From JABMMZ01 sp044368575 (GTDB lineage: Bacteria > Bacteroidota > Bacteroidia > NS11-12g > UBA955), in assembly GCA_044368575.1 (NCBI GenBank), contig JBIPPH010000007.1:1-64000 (forward strand): DNA of 64,000 bases. The letters run 5' to 3'. Of the stretch, positions 37,301 through 44,784 are shown piece by piece. A program made the translations under genes and the position numbers. Within the stretch, counting starts at the first letter, position 1. Each line of letters begins with the position of its first letter. Below the pieces are notes generated by a model, which saw only the letters and a list, made by a program, of their open reading frames with translations, did no database searches and was not told the DNA's origin.

Positions 37301-37696
37301 GACAAGTTCACATTCAGCAGATTTGAACCAAGTGGTATGGTTGAAGGTCACGCCAACATCAAATCATCAACTTCAGTGGTTGACTATATTTTCAGATTGT
37401 TAGGTTTTGAATACTTAGACCGTCAAGAAGCATTACACATTAAACCAAAAGTAGTTGATGAAGTAACGCCAGTTGACACCAATTACAACTTAGCTCAAAA
37501 CGAAATTGCACCTGTTGTTGTTGAAGCCAGTGTTGCGATTCCATCTGCAGCTACTTCACCAAAAGCAGTTAAGAAAACCAATTTGCCTCCTAGTATGGGC
37601 GATGCCCCAGCATGTAAGAGCTGCGGAAACATCACCGTAAGATCAGGCACTTGTTATACCTGTTTGACTTGTGGTACTACTAGCGGATGTAGCTAA
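34376..37696 (+). CDS. nrdJ: Adenosylcobalamin-dependent (class II) ribonucleoside-diphosphate reductase
   Basis: The 1106-residue enzyme reduces ribonucleotides using adenosylcobalamin. Seen: the family opening MQPNFDQMKKGLKFTRLNTK, SPQWFNTGL, PHACFILSVDDDL (substrate-region Cys), KYGSGVGTNFSRIRGAGEKLSGGG, the active-site NPCSEYMFLDNTACNLASLNL, and APTGTIGLVMDCDTTGIEPDFA. A TSCPD-type region (FRSLMNCFAIAVSIGLQYGVPLEEY) is followed by a cysteine-rich tail (CKSCGNITVRSGTCYTC and a terminal SGCS). The length fits the large type of NrdJ. Codon choice (abundant GGT, AAC, TAC, CGT) is more biased than in neighbouring genes, suggesting high expression. No B12 biosynthesis gene is in the window. A strong terminator follows. 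Confidence 0.96.
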   Translation: MQPNFDQMKKGLKFTRLNTKENVSPFDQFTYEYRTSVIKNPTGDVVFEMKNVEIPSSWSQVATDIVAQKYFRKAGVPQADGTLGGETSVKQVAHRLADCWRQWGEKYGYFASTEDAQIFYEELVYSILAQQSAPNSPQWFNTGLHSTYGITGKPQGHYYVDPDTEKLMRSTSAYERPQPHACFILSVDDDLVNEGGIMDLWVREARIFKYGSGVGTNFSRIRGAGEKLSGGGTSSGLMSFLKIGDRAAGAIKSGGTTRRAAKMVCLDLDHPEIMNFVNWKKHEERKVAALIAAGYPSDYEGEAYATVSGQNSNNSVRIPNKFFEALKQNSNWDLIGRSNNQPVASLPAKEVWDAIGDAAWACADPGVQYDDTINEWHTCPEGGRINASNPCSEYMFLDNTACNLASLNLMKFFDADKLEFDIVSYEYAIRLWTVVLEVSVLMAQFPSQEVAQLSYDYRTLGLGYANLGALLMVSGIPYDSPKASAICGALTSILTGQAYATSAEMAAAKGPFRMYEKNKKHMMRVMRNHRYAAYNTPLAYEGLSVPAVGIDPQYCPEDLLRSACNAWDKALMFGEKFGYRNAQSTVIAPTGTIGLVMDCDTTGIEPDFALVKFKKLSGGGYFKIINQAVPAALKTLGYTTEESEAIINYAKGHATLKNAPFINHETLAAKGFTAKDIELIESQLERAFDIDFVFNVFTLGEETISRLGFSEAQYNENSFNLLRALGFKAAEIEAANEYVTGTMTIEGAPFLKEEHYPVFDTANKCGNKGTRFLHAHSHIRMMAAAQPFISGAISKTINLPNEASVEDIKSCYELSWRLGLKANALYRDGCKLSQPLSNKSDKKVEESTPVSDTVEAVEKAVGVSGSTRVEDLTPEIVLEAARLIINSSNNQAFKQQLSNIATRKVLPNKRKGFTQKSKIDGNTVFVRTGEYEDGTLGEVFIDMHKEGASFRSLMNCFAIAVSIGLQYGVPLEEYYDKFTFSRFEPSGMVEGHANIKSSTSVVDYIFRLLGFEYLDRQEALHIKPKVVDEVTPVDTNYNLAQNEIAPVVVEASVAIPSAATSPKAVKKTNLPPSMGDAPACKSCGNITVRSGTCYTCLTCGTTSGCS

Positions 37697-37717
37697 ACCA
37701 CAACGCACTTAAAAATT

Positions 37718-37746
37718 AAAGGAGCATAGTTTATGCTCCTTTTTTT
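37718..37746 (+). terminator. Terminator downstream of nrdJ
   Basis: GGAGCATA (37721-37728) and TATGCTCC (37732-37739) form a perfect stem with a 3-base loop, preceded by AAA and followed by seven T. It ends 15 bases before the GTG of the next rightward gene. Confidence 0.9.
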
Positions 37747-37761
37747 ATGTAAATTGCTATT

Positions 37762-39642
37762 GTGAAACACTTCATATTACTACTAACTTGGCTTTCGGTT
37801 GGCTGTTTGCAGGCTGTATTGGTGCCCAATGTGGATTCCATAAAAATGGCTGATGGTAAATCCTTAGCCGCTGATGTTTACATCCCAAATGGCATGACTC
37901 AGGGGCCTGTAATACTTATTCAAACGCCCTACAATCGTCAAGCCTACAGATTTGGGGGTTTACCTTTGGGCATAGGAATGAATCTCCAAAACAGTGCTTA
38001 TATTATTGTGATTACAGATTGGCGTGGTTTTTACGGCTCCGCAAAATCGGCCTATTTAGGCAGTCCTGATAGAACATCAGACGCCTATGCAACAGTAGAA
38101 TGGATAGCAGCACAAACATGGAGCAATGGCAAAGTGGGTACTTGGGGGCCTTCAGCTTTAGGTAAGATACAATTTCAAACCGCTAAACGACAACCCCCTC
38201 ATTTAACTTGTATTTGTCCTTTGGTGGCTGCGCCTCAATTCAATTATTCAGAATACTATCCCAATGGTTGTTTAAGAACAGAATATGTTGAACAATTGGA
38301 TCAATTGGGCTTTGGCTTAAGCAATTTTTTATTGTCTCATCCCTATAAAGACAACCTTTGGAATTATACTGAAGCGGTTAATACCTATCCAGACAGCATT
38401 CAAGTACCTTGTTTGATGATTGGCGGATGGTATGATCACAATACTGATTTAATGCTTGATTTTTTTGGGCAATTACAACAAAAATCACCGTTGAATGTTA
38501 GAGATAAGCACCGTTTAATTATGGGCCCTTGGGCACATGGAGGCCACGGCACAGCAAAGGTTGGCTCAAAGAATCAAGGTGAGCTTAACTATCCCAATGC
38601 TGAGAATTACAGCGATAGTATGGCCCTACTGTTTTTTGATTATTATTTAAGAGGCTTGAACAATATGTGGCGGAACACAACTGCTTTTACTTGCTACGAT
38701 TTGGGTACTATGTCATGGACTAAATCTAATCAATGGCCAGAAGTGCCTACGTCAATTAATACCTGGTATTTCAATAAAAATGGGCGATTAACACTAGCAA
38801 AACCACAAACTAATCAAGACAGTTTTAAGTATCAGTTCAATCCTTTACAGCCTTCAAATACTTTAGGCGGCTCCACCCTCAGAACGGATTTAGATCAAGG
38901 TCCCTATGATCAAAGACCTATAGAAGACAACCTGACTGCTTTTAGTTTCGAAACGGATGCACTCACAGATTTTGTCGCTTTATCTGGAGCTGTTAAAGTC
39001 CACTTAAAAGTCAGTTCAGATCAATTGGACACTGATTTTGATATCAGATTGGTGGATGTTTACCCTGATGGCCGTTCAATGTTATTGAATGATGCTGCTT
39101 ATCGTATGCGGTTTAGAAATGGGTTTACTGCAGCAGCAGTGAGTATGATGCAAGCCGGTAAGGTATACGATTGTACCATCACTTTACCCAATACCAACAA
39201 TGTCTTTTTGAAGGGGCATAGAATCAAAATTATTCTTTCATCGAGCAATTACCCCAAATACAATCGCAATATGAACAATGGTGCAGAGATGTATCCAGGC
39301 AAAAGCACGGATTCTTTACTCAATCCATTAACCGCCAACAATGTGATTTATATGAATGCCGTTCAGTCTTCTTACATTGAAATGCCTTGTAAGCCCAATA
39401 TTAGTGGACTAGAAGCTGATCACTTGGAAGCCTATTCGATTTATCCAGTTCCTGTATCAAATACCTTAACTATCAATATAGATAATATACAACAAAATGC
39501 TTATTATCAATTATATAACGCATATGGTCAATGTATTGCAACAGGACTATTACAAGACCAAACTTTAGATTGTAGTTTACTTCATGCTGGCCAATATTGG
39601 ATCAATATTCAAGGTCAGTCTTTAAGATTTATAAAATTATAA
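37762..39642 (+). CDS. CocE/NonD (X-Pro dipeptidyl-peptidase S15-like) hydrolase with T9SS sorting domain
   Basis: The 626-residue secreted protein (GTG start) has a signal peptide (MKHFILLLTWLSVGCLQAVL) and an alpha/beta-hydrolase domain of the CocE/NonD family: MADGKSLAADVYIPNG, VILIQTPYNRQ, VITDWRGFYGS, then the nucleophile elbow WGPSALGKIQF, VPCLMIGGWYDHNTDLMLDFF with the Asp, and GPWAHGGHG with the His. The S15 C-terminal beta-jelly domain (FSFETDALTDFVALSGAVKVHL, DTDFDIRLVDVYPDGRSMLL) follows. The last 80 residues form a T9SS type A tail (IYPVPVSNTLTINI, QLYNAYGQCIATG, HAGQYWINI). The elbow has GPSALG instead of the more usual GxSYxG. Likely an extracellular esterase or peptidase. Confidence 0.87.
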   Translation: MKHFILLLTWLSVGCLQAVLVPNVDSIKMADGKSLAADVYIPNGMTQGPVILIQTPYNRQAYRFGGLPLGIGMNLQNSAYIIVITDWRGFYGSAKSAYLGSPDRTSDAYATVEWIAAQTWSNGKVGTWGPSALGKIQFQTAKRQPPHLTCICPLVAAPQFNYSEYYPNGCLRTEYVEQLDQLGFGLSNFLLSHPYKDNLWNYTEAVNTYPDSIQVPCLMIGGWYDHNTDLMLDFFGQLQQKSPLNVRDKHRLIMGPWAHGGHGTAKVGSKNQGELNYPNAENYSDSMALLFFDYYLRGLNNMWRNTTAFTCYDLGTMSWTKSNQWPEVPTSINTWYFNKNGRLTLAKPQTNQDSFKYQFNPLQPSNTLGGSTLRTDLDQGPYDQRPIEDNLTAFSFETDALTDFVALSGAVKVHLKVSSDQLDTDFDIRLVDVYPDGRSMLLNDAAYRMRFRNGFTAAAVSMMQAGKVYDCTITLPNTNNVFLKGHRIKIILSSSNYPKYNRNMNNGAEMYPGKSTDSLLNPLTANNVIYMNAVQSSYIEMPCKPNISGLEADHLEAYSIYPVPVSNTLTINIDNIQQNAYYQLYNAYGQCIATGLLQDQTLDCSLLHAGQYWINIQGQSLRFIKL

Positions 39643-40242
39643 ATTCAAATATTCGTCTTCTTGAGCAGACGCTTCTCCCTCATAAATAGGCTCATGGTTT
39701 TGGGGGCCTTGATGCCTATAGGCAATAGCTAGGAAGCTCCCAACAATGCCTCCCATTAAATGACTTTCCCAACTGATGCTTTCTTCCAATGGAAATACAC
39801 CCCAAATTAAGCCGCTCTGAAACACCAAACAGATCAGGGCAAATACGCTTAGTTTTTTGTTTTTTCTAATCACCCCACTGATTACTACAAAAAACACCAA
39901 AGCGTAAACCATACCACTGGCGCCAATATGAAAGGCTGAACGGGCAAAGCACCAAGTGAGTATACCGGTGCCCAAATGGGCTATCAGGGTAACTTTAAGG
40001 GCAATGTTTTTATAGAAATAAAACAAACCAATGATGGCTACGAAAAACGGCAAGTAATTAGAACTCAAATGCTCTAGATCCTTGTGCACAAAAATGGTTG
40101 TAATGATGCCAAGCAAATAATGAAAAGATCTAGGAAACAAGGCAAATTGGTGTTTAAGGTCTGGCCATAAAATCCCCATAGGAAAGGCCATTAGCAAAGC
40201 CATTAAATAGAGCGTAGGCCAGATAAAACTGTTTTTAGACAA
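39637..40242 (-). CDS. Rhomboid-family intramembrane serine protease
   Basis: The 201-residue membrane protein has six hydrophobic segments and the rhomboid catalytic pair: the nucleophile in IGASGMVYAL (GxSG) and a His in WESHLMGGIVGSFLAI. A HxxxN-like LEHLSSNYL lies in helix 2. The start is a TTG at 40242, which keeps the whole first helix (FIWPTLYLMALLMAFPMG); the next ATG at 40203 would cut it. Rhomboids cleave transmembrane helices; the substrate is unknown. It diverges from the UbiA gene and its stop overlaps the convergent CocE-like gene by 6 bases. Confidence 0.87.
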   Translation of the reverse strand: MSKNSFIWPTLYLMALLMAFPMGILWPDLKHQFALFPRSFHYLLGIITTIFVHKDLEHLSSNYLPFFVAIIGLFYFYKNIALKVTLIAHLGTGILTWCFARSAFHIGASGMVYALVFFVVISGVIRKNKKLSVFALICLVFQSGLIWGVFPLEESISWESHLMGGIVGSFLAIAYRHQGPQNHEPIYEGEASAQEDEYLNL

Positions 40243-40248
40243 CTGTGA

Positions 40249-40262
40249 CCAATTTTAATTGG
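40249..40262. promoter_or_regulatory. Short dyad between rhomboid and UbiA genes
   Basis: CCAATT and AATTGG flank a TT spacer in the 52-base divergent region, close to the rhomboid start. It may be an operator, but such AT-rich 6-base arms can arise by chance. Confidence 0.25.
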
Positions 40263-40294
40263 CAATATAGAATTATTTTCTGAATATTGAATGA

Positions 40295-41143
40295 GTGAAA
40301 CACCCAATACACATAGTCCGTCCGGTCAATTTATTACTGATTGTTTTTACCATGTTTGTAGTGGTTTTTAAATACCGCGATGAAACAAATTCAGAGTATT
40401 GGCTTCAAGCCTTTTATTTAATTGCTGCAGCCACTTTAACTGCTGCGGCTGGTTATGTAATCAATGAGATCATGGATGTTGATACAGATGCCATCAATAA
40501 ACCCAATGATTGTATAGTTGGAAAGTCTTTGTCCAAAACCAATGCTTGGCTATTGTATGGCTTATTATCTACAGTTTCGCTTTTTATTGCTTATTTATTC
40601 AGTGAGGTGTTTTTGATGCTGAATCTTTGTATAACGGTGATATTGTATCTATATGCCTATATGCTAAAAGGTATGCCACTCATTGGCAATATAATGGTGG
40701 CAGTTTGTAGTGCCGCTGTAATTGCTTGTTGTATACTTTTGATTGCATTTGAAACTGAAGCGGCAGGCTTTAACTTTATTGGCTACATCGTGTTTGCATT
40801 TGTTATCAGTTTAATCAGAGAAATCGTCAAAGACATTCAAGACATTGAGGGGGATCAAGCAGTTGGCCTCAAAACCTATCCTATAGTATTTGGTATTACC
40901 GGCGCCAAAATCATGATTTATATTTTAACGGGCATTGAAATTGTTGTTTGTGCCCTGTATGCCTTTTTGGCTTGGGGTTTAGATTTGTATTTGGCTTCAA
41001 TCTTCATGGGCCTTATAACAGTCTTACTTTTATTGTTCATTAATCATATTTCCAAAACCCATCAAAAACATGAGTTTCAAGTGTCAAGCAAATGGCTTAA
41101 ATACATCATGTTTGCCGGTGTTATTACCTTGATTTTTGCCTAA
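40295..41143 (+). CDS. UbiA-family prenyltransferase, geranylgeranylglycerol-phosphate geranylgeranyltransferase-like
   Basis: The 282-residue protein (GTG start: MKHPIHIVRPVNLLLIVF) has about eight membrane helices. Both aspartate-rich Mg-diphosphate sites of UbiA enzymes are present: NEIMDVDTDAINKPND after helix 2 and REIVKDIQDIEGDQAVGLKTYP after helix 6. The RPVNLL opening and INKPND variant are those of the DGGGP-synthase-like branch found in archaea and in FCB-group bacteria, rather than UbiA/MenA of quinone synthesis. Archaeal members add the second prenyl chain to GGGP, the product of the GGGPS family present at 33383. The maf start overlaps its stop by one base. Confidence 0.82.
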   Translation: MKHPIHIVRPVNLLLIVFTMFVVVFKYRDETNSEYWLQAFYLIAAATLTAAAGYVINEIMDVDTDAINKPNDCIVGKSLSKTNAWLLYGLLSTVSLFIAYLFSEVFLMLNLCITVILYLYAYMLKGMPLIGNIMVAVCSAAVIACCILLIAFETEAAGFNFIGYIVFAFVISLIREIVKDIQDIEGDQAVGLKTYPIVFGITGAKIMIYILTGIEIVVCALYAFLAWGLDLYLASIFMGLITVLLLLFINHISKTHQKHEFQVSSKWLKYIMFAGVITLIFA

Positions 41144-41730
41144 TGACTAATTCGTTTTTCACGCCACAATTATTTTTGGCCTCTAAAAGCCCAAGACGCA
41201 GACAATTGCTCGTTGATAGCGGGTTTAAAGTTGATTTTGTTGATATAGATGTCGAAGAAGATTTTAATGAACAACTCAAAGCGCAAGCTATACCAGAGTT
41301 TTTAGCAGTTAAAAAAAGCAGGGCCTTTGATCAAACACTTAAAGCCAATGAATTGTTAGTAACCGCTGATACTGTTGTTTGGATAAATGATCATGTATTG
41401 AACAAACCCAATACAATAACTGAAGCTAAAGCCATGCTTATGGAATTATCTGCTTCTAAACACACTGTTTATACGGCTGTTTGTGTAAGAACTGAGTCAA
41501 AGGAAATCGTTTTTTCTGAAGCAAGTGACGTGCATTTTAACGCGCTCAGCGAATCAATGATAGACTATTATTTAGATACCTATTCTCCATTAGACAAAGC
41601 AGGCGCTTATGGTATTCAAGAGTTTATAGGTTATGTAGGCATTAAAAAAATAGAGGGCTGCTATTATAATGTGATGGGCTTTCCTGTGAGTCGATTTATC
41701 TCGGAACTCAGCCACCATGCTATCATTTAA
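41143..41730 (+). CDS. maf: Maf-like nucleotide pyrophosphatase
   Basis: The 195-residue protein has the Maf signatures LFLASKSPRRRQLLVDSGF at its start, ELLVTADTVVWINDHVLNKP in the middle, and DKAGAYGIQEFIGYVGIKKIEGCYYNVMGFP near the end. Maf proteins hydrolyse dTTP/UTP or modified nucleoside triphosphates to monophosphates (house-cleaning) and influence septum formation in some bacteria. The SxxR and DTV motifs are intact. It is translationally coupled to the UbiA gene (TAATG). Confidence 0.94.
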   Translation: MTNSFFTPQLFLASKSPRRRQLLVDSGFKVDFVDIDVEEDFNEQLKAQAIPEFLAVKKSRAFDQTLKANELLVTADTVVWINDHVLNKPNTITEAKAMLMELSASKHTVYTAVCVRTESKEIVFSEASDVHFNALSESMIDYYLDTYSPLDKAGAYGIQEFIGYVGIKKIEGCYYNVMGFPVSRFISELSHHAII

Positions 41731-41735
41731 TTATC

Positions 41736-42839
41736 ATGAAAAGATTTAAATCATTACTTACATTGTTTTTACTGCTGCTTTTGGCAAGTGCATTAAAAGC
41801 CCAAACGCCTTGCACTTTGTCTTTAGATAGCATCTATCTTGATACTGTATTAAGCAATTGTAACCATTTGTATTTTAAATATAAATACTCTGGCGGAACA
41901 CCAGCTTCCTATAAGTGGACATATGGCGATGGCAATAGCTGTGGTTGTTTTAAACCGCATAATGCCTATAATAAAAATGCTACTTATACGGTTTGTGGCA
42001 AAATCCAAGACATCAATGGTTGTGCAGATTCTTTGTGCTTGCCCTTTACGGTTAACTGCAGCAATCCTTGTGATTTGAGCGAAATTGGTATTTATTCATA
42101 TGATACCGTTAGTTATAATTGTCGAGACTACGAATTTGTGGCTTGGATCAGTGCAAATGCCAAGCGCAAAGTATGGCTTTTCGGAGATGGAGACAGCGCC
42201 AACACCACATTTGCCACCCATACTTATTTCAAGAATGGCCAATACCAAGCAAAAATGATTGTTCAAGACTCCATTGGTTGTGCAGATACCGCTAATGTGC
42301 TTGTCAATGTAGATTGTATTTCTAATTTGCCTTGCCCTTTATCTATACTTTCAATGGATACATTGAGCCTAGCTGATTGTTGGACCAAACAATTCACAGC
42401 TAAATGTTCTAAGCAACCCCTCAATGCTTGGTGGCAATATGGCGATAATGTGTCTGGAATGGCACCGCTTATTACTCAGCATACCTATAAAGATACTGGC
42501 CTATACGCAATCGCTTTGTATGTAAAAGACAGCAGTGGTTGTGCTGATACGATGTTTACCCATATGCCAGTATATTGCTCGAAAAACAATCAAGCAATTA
42601 TTGGTATAAATGAAGACCATACCCTGTTGTTGTATCCGATGCCAGTTACTGATGAATTACAAATTTCTGGTGCCTATGAAGGCCAAGTTATTATTACTGA
42701 TATTACAGGAAAAATCGTTTTACAGAGCACGCTCAATCAAGCTAAAGCAATACCATGTGTGCAACTTAAAGCAGGACTTTATTTAATCAATTTAGCAACA
42801 GAAAAAAGGACATATAAGTCCAAATTCATAAAGCTTTAA
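41736..42839 (+). CDS. Secreted PKD-type repeat protein with T9SS type A sorting domain
   Basis: The 367-residue protein begins with a signal peptide (MKRFKSLLTLFLLLLLASALKAQ) and contains three similar units of about 90 residues. Each starts with a C-x-LS motif and a buried acidic-turn strand (YKWTYGDGNSCG, RKVWLFGDGDSAN, AWWQYGDNVSG), as in PKD domains, and ends with GCAD (INGCADSLC, IGCADTAN, SGCADTMF). A type A tail follows (LYPMPVTDELQISG, GLYLINLATEKRTYKSKFIKL). The paired Cys in each unit suggest internal disulfides. It looks like an adhesin or surface layer component; no ligand can be named. It starts 5 bases after maf. Confidence 0.82.
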   Translation: MKRFKSLLTLFLLLLLASALKAQTPCTLSLDSIYLDTVLSNCNHLYFKYKYSGGTPASYKWTYGDGNSCGCFKPHNAYNKNATYTVCGKIQDINGCADSLCLPFTVNCSNPCDLSEIGIYSYDTVSYNCRDYEFVAWISANAKRKVWLFGDGDSANTTFATHTYFKNGQYQAKMIVQDSIGCADTANVLVNVDCISNLPCPLSILSMDTLSLADCWTKQFTAKCSKQPLNAWWQYGDNVSGMAPLITQHTYKDTGLYAIALYVKDSSGCADTMFTHMPVYCSKNNQAIIGINEDHTLLLYPMPVTDELQISGAYEGQVIITDITGKIVLQSTLNQAKAIPCVQLKAGLYLINLATEKRTYKSKFIKL

Positions 42840-43441
42840 ATTTGATAAGGGACACGGGCAATAAGCGATCTGCCTAAAGTAATTTCATCTGTGTATTCCA
42901 ATTCGCTACCGACGGAAATACCCTTACTGATGGTGCTTAATTTTACAGATGTGTTTTGAAGTCTTCGAGCAATGTAAAAAGCTGTTGTGTCACCCTCAAC
43001 ATTGGCATTAAGGGCCATAATGATTTCTTGAACAGCATCGCCTTCTAAGCGATTGATTAAGGCATCAAGATTGAGGTCTTCTGGGCCAACGCCATCTATA
43101 GGAGAGATTAAGCCGCCCAAAACATGATAAACCCCATTGTATTGACCAGTGTTTTCAATGGCCATAACATCCATGATGTCTTCTACAACACAAATGGTTT
43201 GGTGTTGTCTGTTCACACTGCTACAAATATTGCATATGGGTGTATCGCTAATATTACAGCATACAGAGCATTGCATTAATTGGGTTTTGAGTTGAACTAA
43301 GGCCTCAGACAAGGCTTCTACCTCAGTATTTGGTCTTCTTAATAAATGCATAACCATGCGAAGAGCACTGCGTTTTCCAACACCAGGAAATCCAGATAAG
43401 GCTTCAACCGCTTTTTCTATGGTCTTGGAAGAGAAGTGCAT
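42836..43441 (-). CDS. recR: Recombination mediator protein RecR
   Basis: The 201-residue protein shows an N-terminal helix-hairpin-helix (LSGFPGVGKRSALRMVMHLL), a C4 zinc finger (CSVCCNISDTPICNIC), a Toprim domain with TICVVEDIMDVMAIENTGQYNGVYHVLGGLISPIDG and VQEIIMALNANVEGDTTAFYIARRL, and the C-terminal GISVGSELEYTDEITLGRSLIAR. RecR works with RecO to load RecA on SSB-coated DNA. It is the last gene of the leftward cluster, and its stop shares a TTAA with the convergent gene. Confidence 0.97.
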   Translation of the reverse strand: MHFSSKTIEKAVEALSGFPGVGKRSALRMVMHLLRRPNTEVEALSEALVQLKTQLMQCSVCCNISDTPICNICSSVNRQHQTICVVEDIMDVMAIENTGQYNGVYHVLGGLISPIDGVGPEDLNLDALINRLEGDAVQEIIMALNANVEGDTTAFYIARRLQNTSVKLSTISKGISVGSELEYTDEITLGRSLIARVPYQI

Positions 43442-43444
43442 ACA

Positions 43445-44017
43445 CTATGGGTAAATGAAATCGAAACGACCTTCTATACTTTTAGAATAACTGCTAGAAT
43501 TAAACGTATAATAGAAAGTGGAATTACAGAACACCATGTTGTATGAGTTATTCCAACTGTTGAAATTCATATGTAAGGTGTCTGTATTGGCGGTAGCATT
43601 CAATTTAGTGCTGCCTAAACTATTGCCATTAATATTGATATAGGCTTTATTGACTCCCAAAACAGGATTGTAATTGATCACATAATTACATGATTTGCCT
43701 TGTACAAATGGCTTTAAGCCTATAGTAACCACATCGCTATTGCTATTGGTATAAGTTATTTTGGCCTCATCGCCAGTTAAAACTATTGTTGGTTGATAGC
43801 TTGAGCCCCCATAGCTCAAATTAAAGTTCAGTAAGGCAGAACAATAAGTTGAATTCACTGAAGGGTTGCAATTTGGAAAAGTATAAGCAAGGGTGTTAGG
43901 GCTTGTGCCGCCTCCGCCAATACTGGTCATAGATGAGGCAGGTCTTGTATCTTGAATGTTATCGCATCCGAAGATTAAACCACAGAGCATTCCAATGTAA
44001 AATAGTTGTTTTTTCAT
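43445..44017 (-). CDS. Hypothetical lipoprotein
   Basis: The 190 residues start with a lipoprotein signal peptide (MKKQLFYIGMLCGLIFGC, lipobox IFGC), then a Ser/Gly linker (SMTSIGGGGTS) and a beta-rich, Asn/Ser/Tyr-rich domain with four further Cys. I recognise no family. It begins 5 bases after the stop of the beta-barrel candidate upstream and lies in the same transcript, so the pair may act at the outer membrane. Confidence 0.7.
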   Translation of the reverse strand: MKKQLFYIGMLCGLIFGCDNIQDTRPASSMTSIGGGGTSPNTLAYTFPNCNPSVNSTYCSALLNFNLSYGGSSYQPTIVLTGDEAKITYTNSNSDVVTIGLKPFVQGKSCNYVINYNPVLGVNKAYININGNSLGSTKLNATANTDTLHMNFNSWNNSYNMVFCNSTFYYTFNSSSYSKSIEGRFDFIYP

Positions 44018-44022
44018 AGGTA

Positions 44023-44784
44023 TTAAAAGGCTAGGCCAACACTTAAGTGAAATTGTACGGTTCTGTTTTTGGACATGTAATAGTTCATGTGTGTTTCGTT
44101 AAAGTCTTCAATACTGCTGTATTTTGTGTCACTACTTGTATGCCAAAAATTATTAGGCAGATTAAAGGCCACTGATTTTTCTATAAACAGGTTTTTATTG
44201 AAAAAGCGTTTGCGACCAAACTCAAGACCAAATGATGATGTGTTTTGTGTTTTGTACAAGCTGTTGCCATTTGGATTTTTTTTCGTAGTAACGCCATTGC
44301 CATACTCCATTTCATCGTTGGTTACTTTTTGCCAATGTAAATTGTATTTGAATCGCATATAGGCTCCTTGAGGGGCAATAGAGCCTAAGGCTAGGTGGTA
44401 ATAGGTTTTAGCAATAAAGAAATGGTTTTCAGCAAATGAAATTCTGCCTTTGTAGGAGGTATAGCCATATGAGTTCCATGCTGGCACAAACAAATCATTG
44501 TCTTTGTAATGAAATGCATCAAAAGAATATTCATCAATTGTTATGTTCTGGTTAGTATAACCAAAACTCACAGAGCCTCTTCTGCTAGTTACCCTTTCAA
44601 ATTGAATACCTTTGCTTGGGCTGAATAATTGAAGAAAGAAATCCATATTGGGATTGACATTGGCTTGTGCAGTGAGGCTAATACAATTTTTAGACCCCAA
44701 AAAACCAGGTATGCTTTTGCCATTTTGGGCTATTATAGCATTAGGAGCAATGACGATGAAGAGAAGGGCTATAAACTTATTCAT
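44023..44784 (-). CDS. Putative outer-membrane beta-barrel protein
   Basis: The 253 residues begin with a signal peptide (MNKFIALLFIVIAPNAIIAQ). The rest alternates short hydrophobic/aromatic strands (GSVSFGYTNQNITIDEYSF, AYMRFKYNLHW, TVQFHLSVGLAF) and ends in an aromatic residue, as beta-barrel proteins do. No named family is recognised. Its start overlaps the end of the M48 peptidase gene by 8 bases, so they are coupled. Confidence 0.65.
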   Translation of the reverse strand: MNKFIALLFIVIAPNAIIAQNGKSIPGFLGSKNCISLTAQANVNPNMDFFLQLFSPSKGIQFERVTSRRGSVSFGYTNQNITIDEYSFDAFHYKDNDLFVPAWNSYGYTSYKGRISFAENHFFIAKTYYHLALGSIAPQGAYMRFKYNLHWQKVTNDEMEYGNGVTTKKNPNGNSLYKTQNTSSFGLEFGRKRFFNKNLFIEKSVAFNLPNNFWHTSSDTKYSSIEDFNETHMNYYMSKNRTVQFHLSVGLAF

